A stretch of 64,000 bases of DNA, taken from positions 930,001-994,000 of the forward strand of contig NC_013757.1 in NCBI RefSeq assembly GCF_000025345.1, given 5' to 3'. This stretch comes from Geodermatophilus obscurus DSM 43160. GTDB taxonomy: Bacteria; Actinomycetota; Actinomycetes; Mycobacteriales; Geodermatophilaceae. Position 1 is the first letter of the stretch; the number at the start of each line of letters is the position of its first letter. The position numbers were made by a program, and so were the translations under genes. Below, piece after piece: positions 1 through 7,467 of this stretch. The notes beneath the pieces were generated by a model, which searched no databases, was not told the origin of the DNA, and was given only the letters and a program-made list of their open reading frames with translations.

Positions 1-302
1 CGGAGATCGTCGCCTTCCTGACCCGCAAGTGGGAGCGCGAGCTCGACTACGTGCTGCGCAAGAGCCTGTGGGGGTACACCGACGACCGCATCGCCGTCCG
101 CTTCCAGTACGAGTGGCACGACGCCGGGGGCCAGTGGTTCCGCAGCTACGGCAACGAGCTGTGGGAGTTCGACGAGCGCGGCCTCATGCGCCGTCGTGAG
201 GCCAGCATCAACGACGTCCCCATCGCCGAGACCGATCGTCGGTGGCACGGTCCCCGCGGGGACGACGAGCGCGGTCCGGAGCAGGAGATCCCGCTCCGGT
301 GA
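1..302 (+). CDS. DUF1348 family protein (NTF2-like fold), 3' part only
   Basis: The reading frame is open from base 3 and stops at 300-302, so about 99 C-terminal residues are visible and the start lies upstream. The motifs [19 protein letters not shown] and [11 protein letters not shown] are characteristic of the DUF1348 family, small cone-shaped NTF2-like proteins of about 150 residues whose biochemical role is not established. The visible part covers most of the second half of the fold and ends in a charged tail. No partner gene is visible because the upstream side is cut off by the window edge. Family assignment is firm; function is unknown. Confidence 0.85.
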   Translation, partial: EIVAFLTRKWERELDYVLRKSLWGYTDDRIAVRFQYEWHDAGGQWFRSYGNELWEFDERGLMRRREASINDVPIAETDRRWHGPRGDDERGPEQEIPLR

Positions 303-341
303 CCCGGGCAGGTGGGTGTCCGCGCTGGTGAACGGCTTGTG

Positions 342-354
342 TCACACCGTGTGA
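342..354. promoter_or_regulatory. palindrome TCACACCGTGTGA, possible operator
   Basis: A perfect 6-1-6 inverted repeat (TCACAC, C, GTGTGA) lies in the 70-bp gap after the DUF1348 gene. It is the outward form of the TGTGA/TCACA half-sites used by CRP-like regulators and so does not match a CRP site. No regulator can be named from the sequence; it may also be chance in GC-rich DNA. Confidence 0.3.
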
Positions 355-372
355 GCGCCCGTCTAGGTCAGG

Positions 373-744
373 GTGGAGCCGCTCGATCGGAGTCGTGACC
401 CCACCGGTCGCGACCGGGAGCCGTCTCAGCCGGGAGGTGCCGGTGGACCTCCCGTCGCGCTCCGCACCCCACCGGACATGCTCGTCGGCATCGACCCCAC
501 CCGGCCGCGCCGCGACCACACGACCGACCTGCCCGTGGGCAGCACGCTGGTGCTCTACACCGACGGGCTCATCGAGCGCCGCAGCACCGGCCAGGACATC
601 GACGAGGGCACCACCGCGCTGGGCCGGACGCTCACCGGCCTGCAGCACCTGCCGGCCGACGCCATCCTGGACCGCGTGCTGGACCCGGTCCGTTACGACC
701 GCGAGGACGACATCGCCGCCCTCGCCATCCGCGTCGTGGGGTAG
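373..744 (+). pseudogene. SpoIIE/PP2C-type phosphatase remnant (C-terminal part)
   Basis: The frame encodes about 123 residues, of which only the last 90 resemble the C-terminal part of SpoIIE-family serine phosphatases: LVLYTDGLIERR, then DDIAALAIRV, which carries the conserved metal-binding aspartate region. The family domain is about 200 residues and usually follows GAF or PAS sensor domains. Here the first half of the phosphatase core is missing and replaced by about 25 unrelated Pro/Arg-rich residues. Two metal-binding aspartates normally found upstream are therefore absent. I read it as a decayed 5'-truncated gene; a short functional protein is unlikely. Confidence 0.6.
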
Positions 745-776
745 CTCCGGCGGGCCGGAGCCGGCTCGCTCACCAC

Positions 777-782
777 TACGGT
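777..782 (+). promoter_or_regulatory. -10 element TACGGT, leaderless promoter of the MarR gene
   Basis: TACGGT fits the actinobacterial TANNNT -10 consensus and ends 7 bases before the GTG at 790, so transcription should begin at or next to the start codon. No Shine-Dalgarno sequence precedes that GTG, which agrees with leaderless translation and decides the start. Confidence 0.5.
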
Positions 783-789
783 TCCGGAC

Positions 790-1281
790 GTGGCGCAGCG
801 GTGGCTCGACGAGGAGCAGCAGCGGATCTGGCGGACGTGGCTGAGCGTCTCCGAGCTGCTCCCTCGGGTGCTGGACGCCCAGCTCCAGCGCGACGCCGGC
901 CTCAGCCACGCCGCCTACGTCGTCCTCGCCATGCTGTCCGAGGCGCCTGGCCGCAGCCGGCGGATGAGCGACCTCGCGCGTCGGGCCAACCAGTCGCAGA
1001 GCCGGCTGTCCCACACCGTCGCCCGCCTGGAGGAACGCGGCTGGGTGCGCCGCGAGCCCTCGCCCGAGGACGGCCGGGGCAACGTCGCCGTGCTGACCGA
1101 CGCCGGCTGGGAGGTCGTCCGGTCGGTCGCGCCCGGCCACGTCGAGGCCGTCCGATCGGCGCTGTTCGACCCGCTCACCGACGAGCAGACCCGCGACCTC
1201 GGGAACGCGCTGCAGGCGGTGCTCGACCGCCTCGACCCCGACCACAGCCTGCGCCTGCGGGAGGGCGCGGACGCCGGCTGA
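790..1281 (+). CDS. MarR family transcriptional regulator
   Basis: 163 residues, typical for MarR. The winged-helix part is clear: SDLARRANQSQSRLSHTVAR is the recognition-helix region, followed by LEERGWVRRE and the wing residues EDGRGN. Flanking helices (residues 1-45 and 115-155) would form the dimer interface. MarR proteins are dimeric repressors usually released by small phenolic or lipophilic ligands. The ligand here is unknown. The gene stands alone between a broken phosphatase gene and the convergent carboxylase operon, so no target is implied by context. The GTG start follows a TANNNT element by 7 bases. Confidence 0.85.
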   Translation: MAQRWLDEEQQRIWRTWLSVSELLPRVLDAQLQRDAGLSHAAYVVLAMLSEAPGRSRRMSDLARRANQSQSRLSHTVARLEERGWVRREPSPEDGRGNVAVLTDAGWEVVRSVAPGHVEAVRSALFDPLTDEQTRDLGNALQAVLDRLDPDHSLRLREGADAG

Positions 1282-1425
1282 CCGCCGCGGGAGCCGGCCG
1301 GGGTGCTCGCCGGCCGACGGGAAGCCACGAACGGCGCCGGGCGTCGGGCCGGGGGTGCCCGAGCCGCTGCCGGTGTCCGTCCTCGAGCTGGCCACCGTCG
1401 GCCGACGTCCTGGCTCACCGTCGTG

Positions 1426-1488
1426 GGTCCTGGCTCGGCACCGGTGGTGAGCCAGGACCGGCGACGACCAGCTCAGCTGGTCGTCGCC
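1426..1488. terminator. double hairpin, bidirectional terminator
   Basis: Two adjacent perfect hairpins fill the space between convergent genes. The first pairs GGTCCTGGCTC (1426-1436) with GAGCCAGGACC (1449-1459). The second pairs GGCGACGACCAGCT (1460-1473) with its complement at 1475-1488 around a single central base. There is no T-tract on either side, as is common for high-GC terminators. Confidence 0.6.
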
Positions 1489-1494
1489 GGGACC

Positions 1495-3015
1495 TCAGCG
1501 GCCCAGGTGGCGGTACCGGTGCAGCCGGGTGCGGAAGCGCTCGCCGTCGTCCCGGCCGAGCAGGCCGGCCAGCTCCTCGCCGAGGACCCGCCCCAGCCGC
1601 CGGCAGAAGTCGACCGGCTCGTCGGCGGCGTCCGGCCGCTCGGGGACGACGCGGTCGACGATCCCGGCCCGCCACAGGTCGGTCGCCCGCACGCCCTGGT
1701 GCGCGGCCATCTCGCCGGCCCGGTCGACGGTGCGGTGCACGATCGCCGAGGCGCCCTCCGGCGGCAGCGGACCCAGCCAGCCGTTGGCCGCCGTCAGGAC
1801 CCGGTCGGCCGGCGCGAGCGCCAGCGCCCCGCCGCCGGTGCCCTGCCCCAGCAGCACCGCCAGCGTCGGCGCCCGCAGCATCACCAGGTCCTGCAGGCAG
1901 CGGGCGATCTCCGCGGCCAGGCCGCCCTCCTCGGCCTCCTTGGACAGCGCCGCGCCGGGGGTGTCGATCAGGGTGACCAGCGGCAGCCGCAGCTCGGCGG
2001 CCAGCCGCATCCCGCGCCGGGCCTCCCGCAGCGCCGCCGGCCCGAGCGGCGCCGACAGCGACTGCCCGCGGCGGTCCTGACCCAGGACGACGCACGGCGC
2101 ACCGCCGAAGCGCGCCAAGGCCAGCAGCAGCCCGGGGTCCTTCTCACCGGCGCCGGTGCCGGACAGGCCCACGACGTCGGTGGCCGCCGTCCGCAGCAGC
2201 CGCCGCACACCGGGCCGGTCCTCGCGGCGGGAGGCGGTGACCACCGCCCAGGCGCTGCGCCCGTCCTCGGGGTCGTCGGCATCGGTGCCGTCCTCGGCGG
2301 TGGGCCGCTCGGCGTCGGCGACGTCCCGGTGCCAGGTCTGCCGGGCGGCCAGCACGCGAAGCGCCCGGTCGGCGACCTCGGCGATCTCCTCGTACGGGAC
2401 GACGGCGTCGATGAGCCCGTGTTCGGCGAGGTGCTCGGCGGTCTGCACGCCCTCGGGGAACGGCTCGCCGTAGAGCGCCTGGTAGACCCGCGGGCCGAGG
2501 AAGCCGATCGACGCGCCGGGCTCGGCGATGGTCACGTGCCCGAGCGACCCCCACGAGGCCAGGACGCCGCCGAACGTGGGGTGCCGCAGGTAGACCAGGT
2601 AGGGCAGCCCGGCCTCCTTGTGCCGGGCGATGGCCGCGGTGATGCCGATCATCTGCAGGAAGGCGACGGTGCCCTCCTGCATCCGGGTGCCGCCGGAGAC
2701 CGGGGCGGCCAGCAGCGGCAGCCCCTCCTCGGTGGCCCGCTCGACCGCGGTGATGAGCCGGTCCGCGGCGGCCACGCCGATCGACCCGGCGAGGAACCCG
2801 AACTCCCCGGCGATCACGGCGACCCGCCGGCCGCGGAGCAGCCCCTCCCCGGTGGTGATCGACTCGTCCTGCCGGGTCAGCTCCGCGGCCCGGGCCAGCT
2901 CGGCGGCGTAGGACTCCGGCACGTCGCCGACGGGGACGGGGGAGTCCCAGCTCTTCCAGGAGCCGGGGTCGAGGACCAGGTCGCGCAGCCCCCGGGCGTC
3001 GAGCGAGCGGGTCAC
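1495..3015 (-). CDS. fused beta/alpha carboxyltransferase (acetyl-CoA carboxylase-like)
   Basis: 506 residues. The N-terminal half (about 30-230) resembles the beta carboxyltransferase fold: GEFGFLAGSIGVAAADR, APVSGGTRMQEG and the acyl-CoA pocket PTFGGVLASWG. The C-terminal half (about 260-480) resembles AccA: LPLVTLIDTPGA, LLGQGTGGGALALAPADR. The AccD zinc ribbon is absent. Such fused subunits transfer a carboxyl group between biotin and an acyl-CoA or can run as decarboxylases. The GTG at 3015 overlaps the stop of the upstream CoA-transferase by the GTGA type, so the two are translationally coupled. With a MatC carrier upstream, malonyl-CoA or a related diacid CoA ester is a plausible substrate, which is inference; no biotin carboxylase or carrier gene is adjacent. 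Confidence 0.8.
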   Translation of the reverse strand: MTRSLDARGLRDLVLDPGSWKSWDSPVPVGDVPESYAAELARAAELTRQDESITTGEGLLRGRRVAVIAGEFGFLAGSIGVAAADRLITAVERATEEGLPLLAAPVSGGTRMQEGTVAFLQMIGITAAIARHKEAGLPYLVYLRHPTFGGVLASWGSLGHVTIAEPGASIGFLGPRVYQALYGEPFPEGVQTAEHLAEHGLIDAVVPYEEIAEVADRALRVLAARQTWHRDVADAERPTAEDGTDADDPEDGRSAWAVVTASRREDRPGVRRLLRTAATDVVGLSGTGAGEKDPGLLLALARFGGAPCVVLGQDRRGQSLSAPLGPAALREARRGMRLAAELRLPLVTLIDTPGAALSKEAEEGGLAAEIARCLQDLVMLRAPTLAVLLGQGTGGGALALAPADRVLTAANGWLGPLPPEGASAIVHRTVDRAGEMAAHQGVRATDLWRAGIVDRVVPERPDAADEPVDFCRRLGRVLGEELAGLLGRDDGERFRTRLHRYRHLGR

Positions 3016-4190
3016 TGCGCCAGCCAGGCCCGGATCGCCTCGTCGGAGGACCCCAGCACCGGCGGCGCGGCGTGCTCGCGGCGGGTCGTCTCGGTCTCGC
3101 CGTCGGGACCCGGGGCGAAGAAGCGCAGCGGCGGGCCGGGCAGCTGCAGCCGGCCGAGCGTGGCGTGCTCGACGTCGATCAGCAGGCCCTGCGACAGCGT
3201 CTGGTCCCAGGTGTAGACCTCGTCGAGCGTGCGCACCTTGCCGGCCGGGATGCCGGCGTCGGCCAGCCGGGCCAGCAGCTCCTCGGGGGAGTGGTCGGCG
3301 AACGCGCGCTCCAGCAGCTCGATCACCTGGGCCCGGTTGGCCACCCGCTCGCTGTTGGTGGCCAGCCCCGGCGCCTCCGCGTCGAGGCCGAACTCGGTGC
3401 ACAGCCGCCGCCACAGCCCCTCCGACCCGCAGGAGAGCTGCACGCTGCCGTCCCTGCAGTGGAACAACCCGTACGGCGCGATCGAGGGGTGGTGGTTGCC
3501 CTGCGCGCGGCCGACCTCGCCGGCCACCGTCCACCGGGTGCCCTGGAAGGCGTGCACGCCGACGATGGCCGCCAGCAGGGAGGTGCGCACGACCTGGCCG
3601 CGGCCGGTCCGCTGCCGCTCGATCAGCGCGGCCAGCACCCCGTAGGCGCCGTACATGCCGGCCAGCAGGTCGCCGATCGGGACGCCGACCCGCTGCGGGT
3701 CGTCCGGGCCGGCCCCGGTCAGGGACATCAGCCCGCCCTCGCCCTGGGCGATCTGGTCGTAGCCGGCCCGCCCACCCTCGGGGCCGTCGTGGCCGAAGCC
3801 GCTGATCGAGAGGGTGACCAGCCGCGGGTTGAGCTGCTCGAGCACCTCGGTGCCGAAGCCCAGCCGGGCCAGCGTGCCGGGCCGGAAGTTCTCCAGCAGC
3901 ACGTCGGCCCGGCGGACGAGCTCGCGCAGCAGCTCCTTGTCGCCGTCGTCCTTGAGGTCGAGGGTGACCGACTCCTTGTTGCGGTTGGTCGACAGGAAGT
4001 AGGTCGACTCCCGGTCGGCTCCTTCGGGCTGGAGGAACGGCGGCCCCCAGCCGCGGGTGTCGTCCCCGCTGCCGGGGTTCTCCACCTTGATGACGCGGGC
4101 GCCGAGGTCGCCGAGCATCATCCCGGCGTGCGGCCCGGCGAGGGCGCGGGTCAGGTCGACGACGAGGACGCCGTCCAGCGGTCCGGGCAC
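3012..4190 (-). CDS. CoA-transferase family III (CaiB/BaiF type)
   Basis: 392 residues, the usual length of the formyl-CoA transferase/CaiB-BaiF family. It begins with the family hallmark GVLVVDLTRALAGPHAGMMLGDLGARVIKVE (key residues only: D, A-G-P, GD-GA-VIK-E) and carries ENFRPGTLARLG and GYDQIAQ, where the aspartate is the expected catalytic residue that forms the aspartyl-CoA anhydride. These enzymes move CoA between an acyl-CoA and a free carboxylic acid. The GTG start lies 20 bp after the MatC stop, and its own stop overlaps the carboxyltransferase start. Position in the operon suggests activation of the acid imported by MatC. Exact substrate is not readable. Confidence 0.85.
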   Translation of the reverse strand: MPGPLDGVLVVDLTRALAGPHAGMMLGDLGARVIKVENPGSGDDTRGWGPPFLQPEGADRESTYFLSTNRNKESVTLDLKDDGDKELLRELVRRADVLLENFRPGTLARLGFGTEVLEQLNPRLVTLSISGFGHDGPEGGRAGYDQIAQGEGGLMSLTGAGPDDPQRVGVPIGDLLAGMYGAYGVLAALIERQRTGRGQVVRTSLLAAIVGVHAFQGTRWTVAGEVGRAQGNHHPSIAPYGLFHCRDGSVQLSCGSEGLWRRLCTEFGLDAEAPGLATNSERVANRAQVIELLERAFADHSPEELLARLADAGIPAGKVRTLDEVYTWDQTLSQGLLIDVEHATLGRLQLPGPPLRFFAPGPDGETETTRREHAAPPVLGSSDEAIRAWLAQ

Positions 4191-4210
4191 GGGGGCCTCT
4201 CTCTCGGGGT

Positions 4211-5548
4211 CTAGAGCCAGCCGGGGACGACGAAGACCAGCCAGGCCAGCAGCGGCCCGACGGCGACGACGATCCCGGCGTAGCCCAGGATCTGCTTGTA
4301 GAAGCGGTCCCTGTCGACGTCCTGCGCGTTGGCCAGGACGAGGGCGCCGTTGGTGGAGAACGGGCTCACGTCGACGATCGTGGAGGCGACGGACAGGGCC
4401 ACGACCACGCCGACCGCGCTGATGGCTCCGGATTCGAGGAACGGCACCGCGAGCAGGATGGCGACCCCGATGATCGCCGTCGACGAGGCGAAGGCCGACA
4501 CCACCCCGCCGATGTAGGCAAGCAGCAGCGCGATGAGCAGCGGCACGCCGAGCCCGATCACCGCGTCGCCGACGTAGTCGATGGTGCCGGCCTCCTCGAG
4601 CACGAACACGAAGGTCAGTACGCCGGCGATGAGCAGGATGGTCGACCAGCTGATCTGGGCCACGGCGCCCTTGTGCTGCTGGGCGGAGAACAGCGCGAGG
4701 ACGACGGCAACGGTGATGGCGACGAACCCGATGTCGAGGTCGAAGACGAGCGCCAGGACGGCGACCGTGAGCAGCCCGACGAGGGTGAGGACCTGGTCGA
4801 GGGTGACCGGCTGCGGCCGGTCGGGGTGGACGTGCTCGTCGTCGTCGCCGCCCACGGCCGGCCCGGGGGCCGCGCCGTGGCCGCGGACGAGGGTGCCGTG
4901 TGCGTGCTCGGTGTGCGGCACGCCCTCGGCGGCGACCTTGCGCCCGATGAGCTGGCGGCCGCCGAGGACGAAGAAGAGGACCAGCGCGATGGCGATGTTG
5001 AAGACCAGCGCCCCCAAGAAGACCGCCAACGGGTTGCTCGGCAGGCCCGCGTCCTCGACGATCCTGTTGACCGTGACGCCGTAGACGCTGATGGGGGAGA
5101 AGCCGCCGCCCTGGGCGCCGTGGATGACCATCATGCCCATGAGCAGCGGGCTGATCCCGTGCCGCGCGGCGAAGGTCAGGGCGATCGGGGCGATGATCGC
5201 GACCGCAGCCGGGGAGAGCGCTCCGATGGCGGTGAGCAGCGCGGTGACGAGGAACATGATCCAGGGGATGGCGGCCACGTGCCCGCCCACCATGCGCACC
5301 GCCCCGCGGACCAGCAGGTCCACGGTGCCGTTGTTCTGCGCGATGGCGAACAGGTACGTGACGCCGATCAGGGTGAGCACCAGCCCGGCCGGGAAACCGC
5401 CGAGGATGTCGTCGGTGGACAGCCCGACCGACAAGGTGCCGACCACGAAGGCGGCCACGAAGGCCAGCGCCCCCATGTTGATGGGCAGGAACGTCGCGAT
5501 CGCGAAGATCGCGACGAGCGCCAGGATGGTGACGATCTCCGGTGACAC
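4211..5548 (-). CDS. matC: MatC-type dicarboxylate carrier (SLC13/ion transporter superfamily)
   Basis: 445 residues, with about 11-12 hydrophobic segments arranged in two halves. The first 150 residues match the MatC N-terminal domain of malonate/dicarboxylate carriers (SPEIVTILALVAIFAIATF, FLPINMGALAF, LTLIGVTYLF, IHGAQGGGFSPISVYG). A His/Asp-rich loop at about residues 215-250 (HTEHAHG, DDDEHVH) separates the halves and probably faces the cytoplasm. It should import a small dicarboxylate. It is first in a minus-strand operon with a CoA-transferase and a carboxyltransferase, so import, CoA activation and (de)carboxylation may be linked. GTG start, with GGAG about 6 bases upstream. Substrate specificity (malonate versus another diacid) is inferred. 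Confidence 0.8.
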   Translation of the reverse strand: MSPEIVTILALVAIFAIATFLPINMGALAFVAAFVVGTLSVGLSTDDILGGFPAGLVLTLIGVTYLFAIAQNNGTVDLLVRGAVRMVGGHVAAIPWIMFLVTALLTAIGALSPAAVAIIAPIALTFAARHGISPLLMGMMVIHGAQGGGFSPISVYGVTVNRIVEDAGLPSNPLAVFLGALVFNIAIALVLFFVLGGRQLIGRKVAAEGVPHTEHAHGTLVRGHGAAPGPAVGGDDDEHVHPDRPQPVTLDQVLTLVGLLTVAVLALVFDLDIGFVAITVAVVLALFSAQQHKGAVAQISWSTILLIAGVLTFVFVLEEAGTIDYVGDAVIGLGVPLLIALLLAYIGGVVSAFASSTAIIGVAILLAVPFLESGAISAVGVVVALSVASTIVDVSPFSTNGALVLANAQDVDRDRFYKQILGYAGIVVAVGPLLAWLVFVVPGWL

Positions 5549-5584
5549 GAGGAGCTCCTACGGCGTCGGAAGACGGGGACACCT

Positions 5585-5599
5585 TGGTCCGGTGGACCA
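5585..5599. promoter_or_regulatory. perfect palindrome TGGTCC-GGT-GGACCA, candidate GntR-type operator
   Basis: The 6-3-6 inverted repeat lies 37 bases upstream of the matC start, where a repressor would block transcription of the operon. TGGT...ACCA half-sites are typical of FadR-subfamily GntR regulators, several of which control dicarboxylate or malonate use. No regulator gene is adjacent, so the assignment rests on the pattern and position. The surrounding 5549-5767 gap holds no other clear feature. Confidence 0.5.
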
Positions 5600-5767
5600 G
5601 TGGCCCAGCCCCTCGGGCGGGGGCACTGATCACGCACCACGCCGAGAGCATGCAGGAGGGGGCCGGGTCCGCGCTCGATGAGCCCGACGCCCGGCCGCCC
5701 GGCGGCCTCGGGCCGGACGTCCCGCTGCTCGCCGACTACGGCTGAGGCCGGTCCGGCTCGGGTCAGG

Positions 5768-6352
5768 TCAGGTCAGGTCGAGCCAGCCGCCCGAGGGGGT
5801 CACCACCGCGGTGACCCGCTTGTCGTGCGGCTCCACGGGGAGCTCGTCGACCAGCTCGTCGTCGAAGACGAGGGCCACCAGCCGCGCGTCGGGCCGCACG
5901 TGCTGCAGCGCGCGGTCGTAGTACCCGCCGCCACGGCCCAGGCGCACCCCGGTCCGGGCCACCGCCACCGCGGGGACGACGACGACGTCCGCCGCGCCGA
6001 TCGCGGTCGGTCCCAGCCGCGGGCCGACCGGCTCCAGCAGCCCGAAGCGGCCCGGGGCCAGCCGGCCGGTGTCGACGGCCCAGGACAGCTCGCGGCCGTC
6101 GCCCGGCACCACGGGGAGCAGCACCCGCGAGCGCAACTGGGTGAAGGCCGCCGGCAGCCGGCCCGCGCCGGGCTCGGTCGGGTCGGGGGCGAAGGCGGCC
6201 AGCGTGCGCGTGCCGGCCAGGCCGCGCAGCAGGGCGGTGGTGATCGCGGCGTTGGCGGCGGCGCGCTCCTCGGCGGAGCGGGCCTCCCGGCGGGCGAGGA
6301 ACCGCGCGCGGAGGGCGACCTTGGCCTCGGTCACGTCGTCCGCGGAGGTCAC
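5768..6352 (-). CDS. 5-formyltetrahydrofolate cyclo-ligase
   Basis: 194 residues. It converts 5-formyl-THF to 5,10-methenyl-THF with ATP, clearing an inhibitory storage folate. The family signature is present: KVALRARFLARR at the N terminus (ATP phosphate contacts), DVVVVPAVAVARTGVRLGRGGGYYDRAL in the middle (key elements VVPA, R-GRGGGYYDR) and VVTPSGGWLDL at the end. Length is normal. It is divergent from galU, the same arrangement known from mycobacteria (5-FCL beside galU). A TAGCCT -10 element sits 6 bases upstream of the GTG, so the gene is probably leaderless. Confidence 0.92.
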   Translation of the reverse strand: MTSADDVTEAKVALRARFLARREARSAEERAAANAAITTALLRGLAGTRTLAAFAPDPTEPGAGRLPAAFTQLRSRVLLPVVPGDGRELSWAVDTGRLAPGRFGLLEPVGPRLGPTAIGAADVVVVPAVAVARTGVRLGRGGGYYDRALQHVRPDARLVALVFDDELVDELPVEPHDKRVTAVVTPSGGWLDLT

Positions 6353-6358
6353 CGGCGC

Positions 6359-6364
6359 AGGCTA
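6359..6364 (-). promoter_or_regulatory. -10 element TAGCCT, leaderless promoter of the cyclo-ligase gene
   Basis: On the minus strand TAGCCT ends 6 bases before the GTG at 6352. Spacing and consensus match the other leaderless promoters of this window. Confidence 0.5.
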
Positions 6365-6507
6365 GCCAGCCCGCCCGGAGTCCCGGTCCGACCGCCCCCG
6401 CACGGTGACGCGGACGGCGTGTCCGCGCGCGTGTCGCCGGCGACGACCCGATCCCCGGCCGGCGGCGGCCCGACGGCACCGCGCGGGGGGCTCCGGTGCC
6501 GGGTCAC

Positions 6508-6513
6508 TAGGCT
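6508..6513 (+). promoter_or_regulatory. -10 element TAGGCT, leaderless promoter of galU
   Basis: TAGGCT ends 7 bases before the ATG at 6521, which places the transcription start on the A of the start codon. No ribosome binding site is present, which fits and fixes the galU start although the frame is open far upstream. Confidence 0.6.
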
Positions 6514-6520
6514 CGCGCGC

Positions 6521-7435
6521 ATGCCGACTCCGAGCACCCGCCCGACGCGGAAGGCCGTCATCCCCGTCGCCGGGATGGGGACCCGTTTCCTGCCGGCCAC
6601 CAAGGCGGTGCCCAAGGAGCTGCTGCCGGTGGTCGACCGGCCCGCGCTCCAGTACATCGTCGAGGAGGCCGCGCGCGCCGGGCTCGGCGAGGTGCTCATG
6701 GTGACCGGCCGCAACAAGGCCGCGATCGAGGACTTCTTCGATCGCCACCCCGAGCTCGAGACCGCGCTGGAGAAGAAGGGCGACGCCGCCCGGCTGGCCG
6801 CCGTGCACGCGTCCACCGAAATCGCCCAGGTGCACTTCGTCCGCCAGGGCGAGGCGCGCGGGCTCGGCCACGCGGTGCTGCAGGCCGCCGCCTTCGTCGG
6901 CGACGAGCCGTTCGCCGTCCTGCTCGGCGACGACATCATCGACGCCCGCGACCACCTGCTCGAGCAGATGCTGCAGGTGCAGGCCGAGCACGGCGGCTCG
7001 GTGGTGGCGCTGCTCGACGTCGGCCGGGAGAACATCGACAAGTACGGCGCGGTCGCCGTCGAGCCCGGTGGCACCGACGTCGTCGCGATCACCGGCCTGG
7101 TCGAGAAACCGCCGGTCGACGAGGCGCCGAGCAGCCTGGCGATCATCGGCCGCTACGTGCTGGCCCCCGAGGTCTTCGACGTCCTGCGCGAGACCGCGCC
7201 CGGCCGCGGCGGCGAGATCCAGCTGACCGACGCCCTGGCCACCCTCGTCGAGCGCGGCGAGCCGGTGCACGGGGTGGTGTTCTCGGGCCGCCGCTACGAC
7301 ACCGGCGACCGGCTGGACTACCTCAAGGCCGTCGTCCAGCTGGCCAGCGAGCGGGAGGACCTCGGCCCCGGCTTCCGCGCCTGGCTGGCCGAGTTCGTGG
7401 CCGACCTGCCCGCCGCGGGCGCGTCGGAGGCCTGA
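6521..7435 (+). CDS. galU: UTP--glucose-1-phosphate uridylyltransferase
   Basis: 304 residues, standard for GalU. Makes UDP-glucose from UTP and glucose-1-phosphate for cell-envelope sugars. The nucleotide-binding N terminus VIPVAGMGTRFLPATKAVPKELLPV is textbook (key residues G-GTR, P-TKA, PKE), and later motifs include LGDDIIDA (metal-binding aspartates), GLVEKP and GEIQLTDAL. It opens a run galU-glp-rimJ-glpR that is conserved in order across actinobacteria. The UDP-glucose dehydrogenase at 38.2 kb would use its product. Start chosen at the ATG preceded by a leaderless promoter. Confidence 0.96.
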   Translation: MPTPSTRPTRKAVIPVAGMGTRFLPATKAVPKELLPVVDRPALQYIVEEAARAGLGEVLMVTGRNKAAIEDFFDRHPELETALEKKGDAARLAAVHASTEIAQVHFVRQGEARGLGHAVLQAAAFVGDEPFAVLLGDDIIDARDHLLEQMLQVQAEHGGSVVALLDVGRENIDKYGAVAVEPGGTDVVAITGLVEKPPVDEAPSSLAIIGRYVLAPEVFDVLRETAPGRGGEIQLTDALATLVERGEPVHGVVFSGRRYDTGDRLDYLKAVVQLASEREDLGPGFRAWLAEFVADLPAAGASEA

Positions 7436-7467
7436 GCGGACGCCCGCAGGGGGCAGCATCGATCACC

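Noticed and set aside
342..354. CRP/GlxR binding site
   Set aside because: The half-sites are in the reverse order (TCACAC then GTGTGA) and the spacing is one base instead of six.
1495..3015. Housekeeping acetyl-CoA carboxylase AccDA
   Set aside because: No accB or accC neighbour, no zinc ribbon, and tight coupling to a CoA-transferase and dicarboxylate carrier point to catabolic use; the reaction itself remains open.
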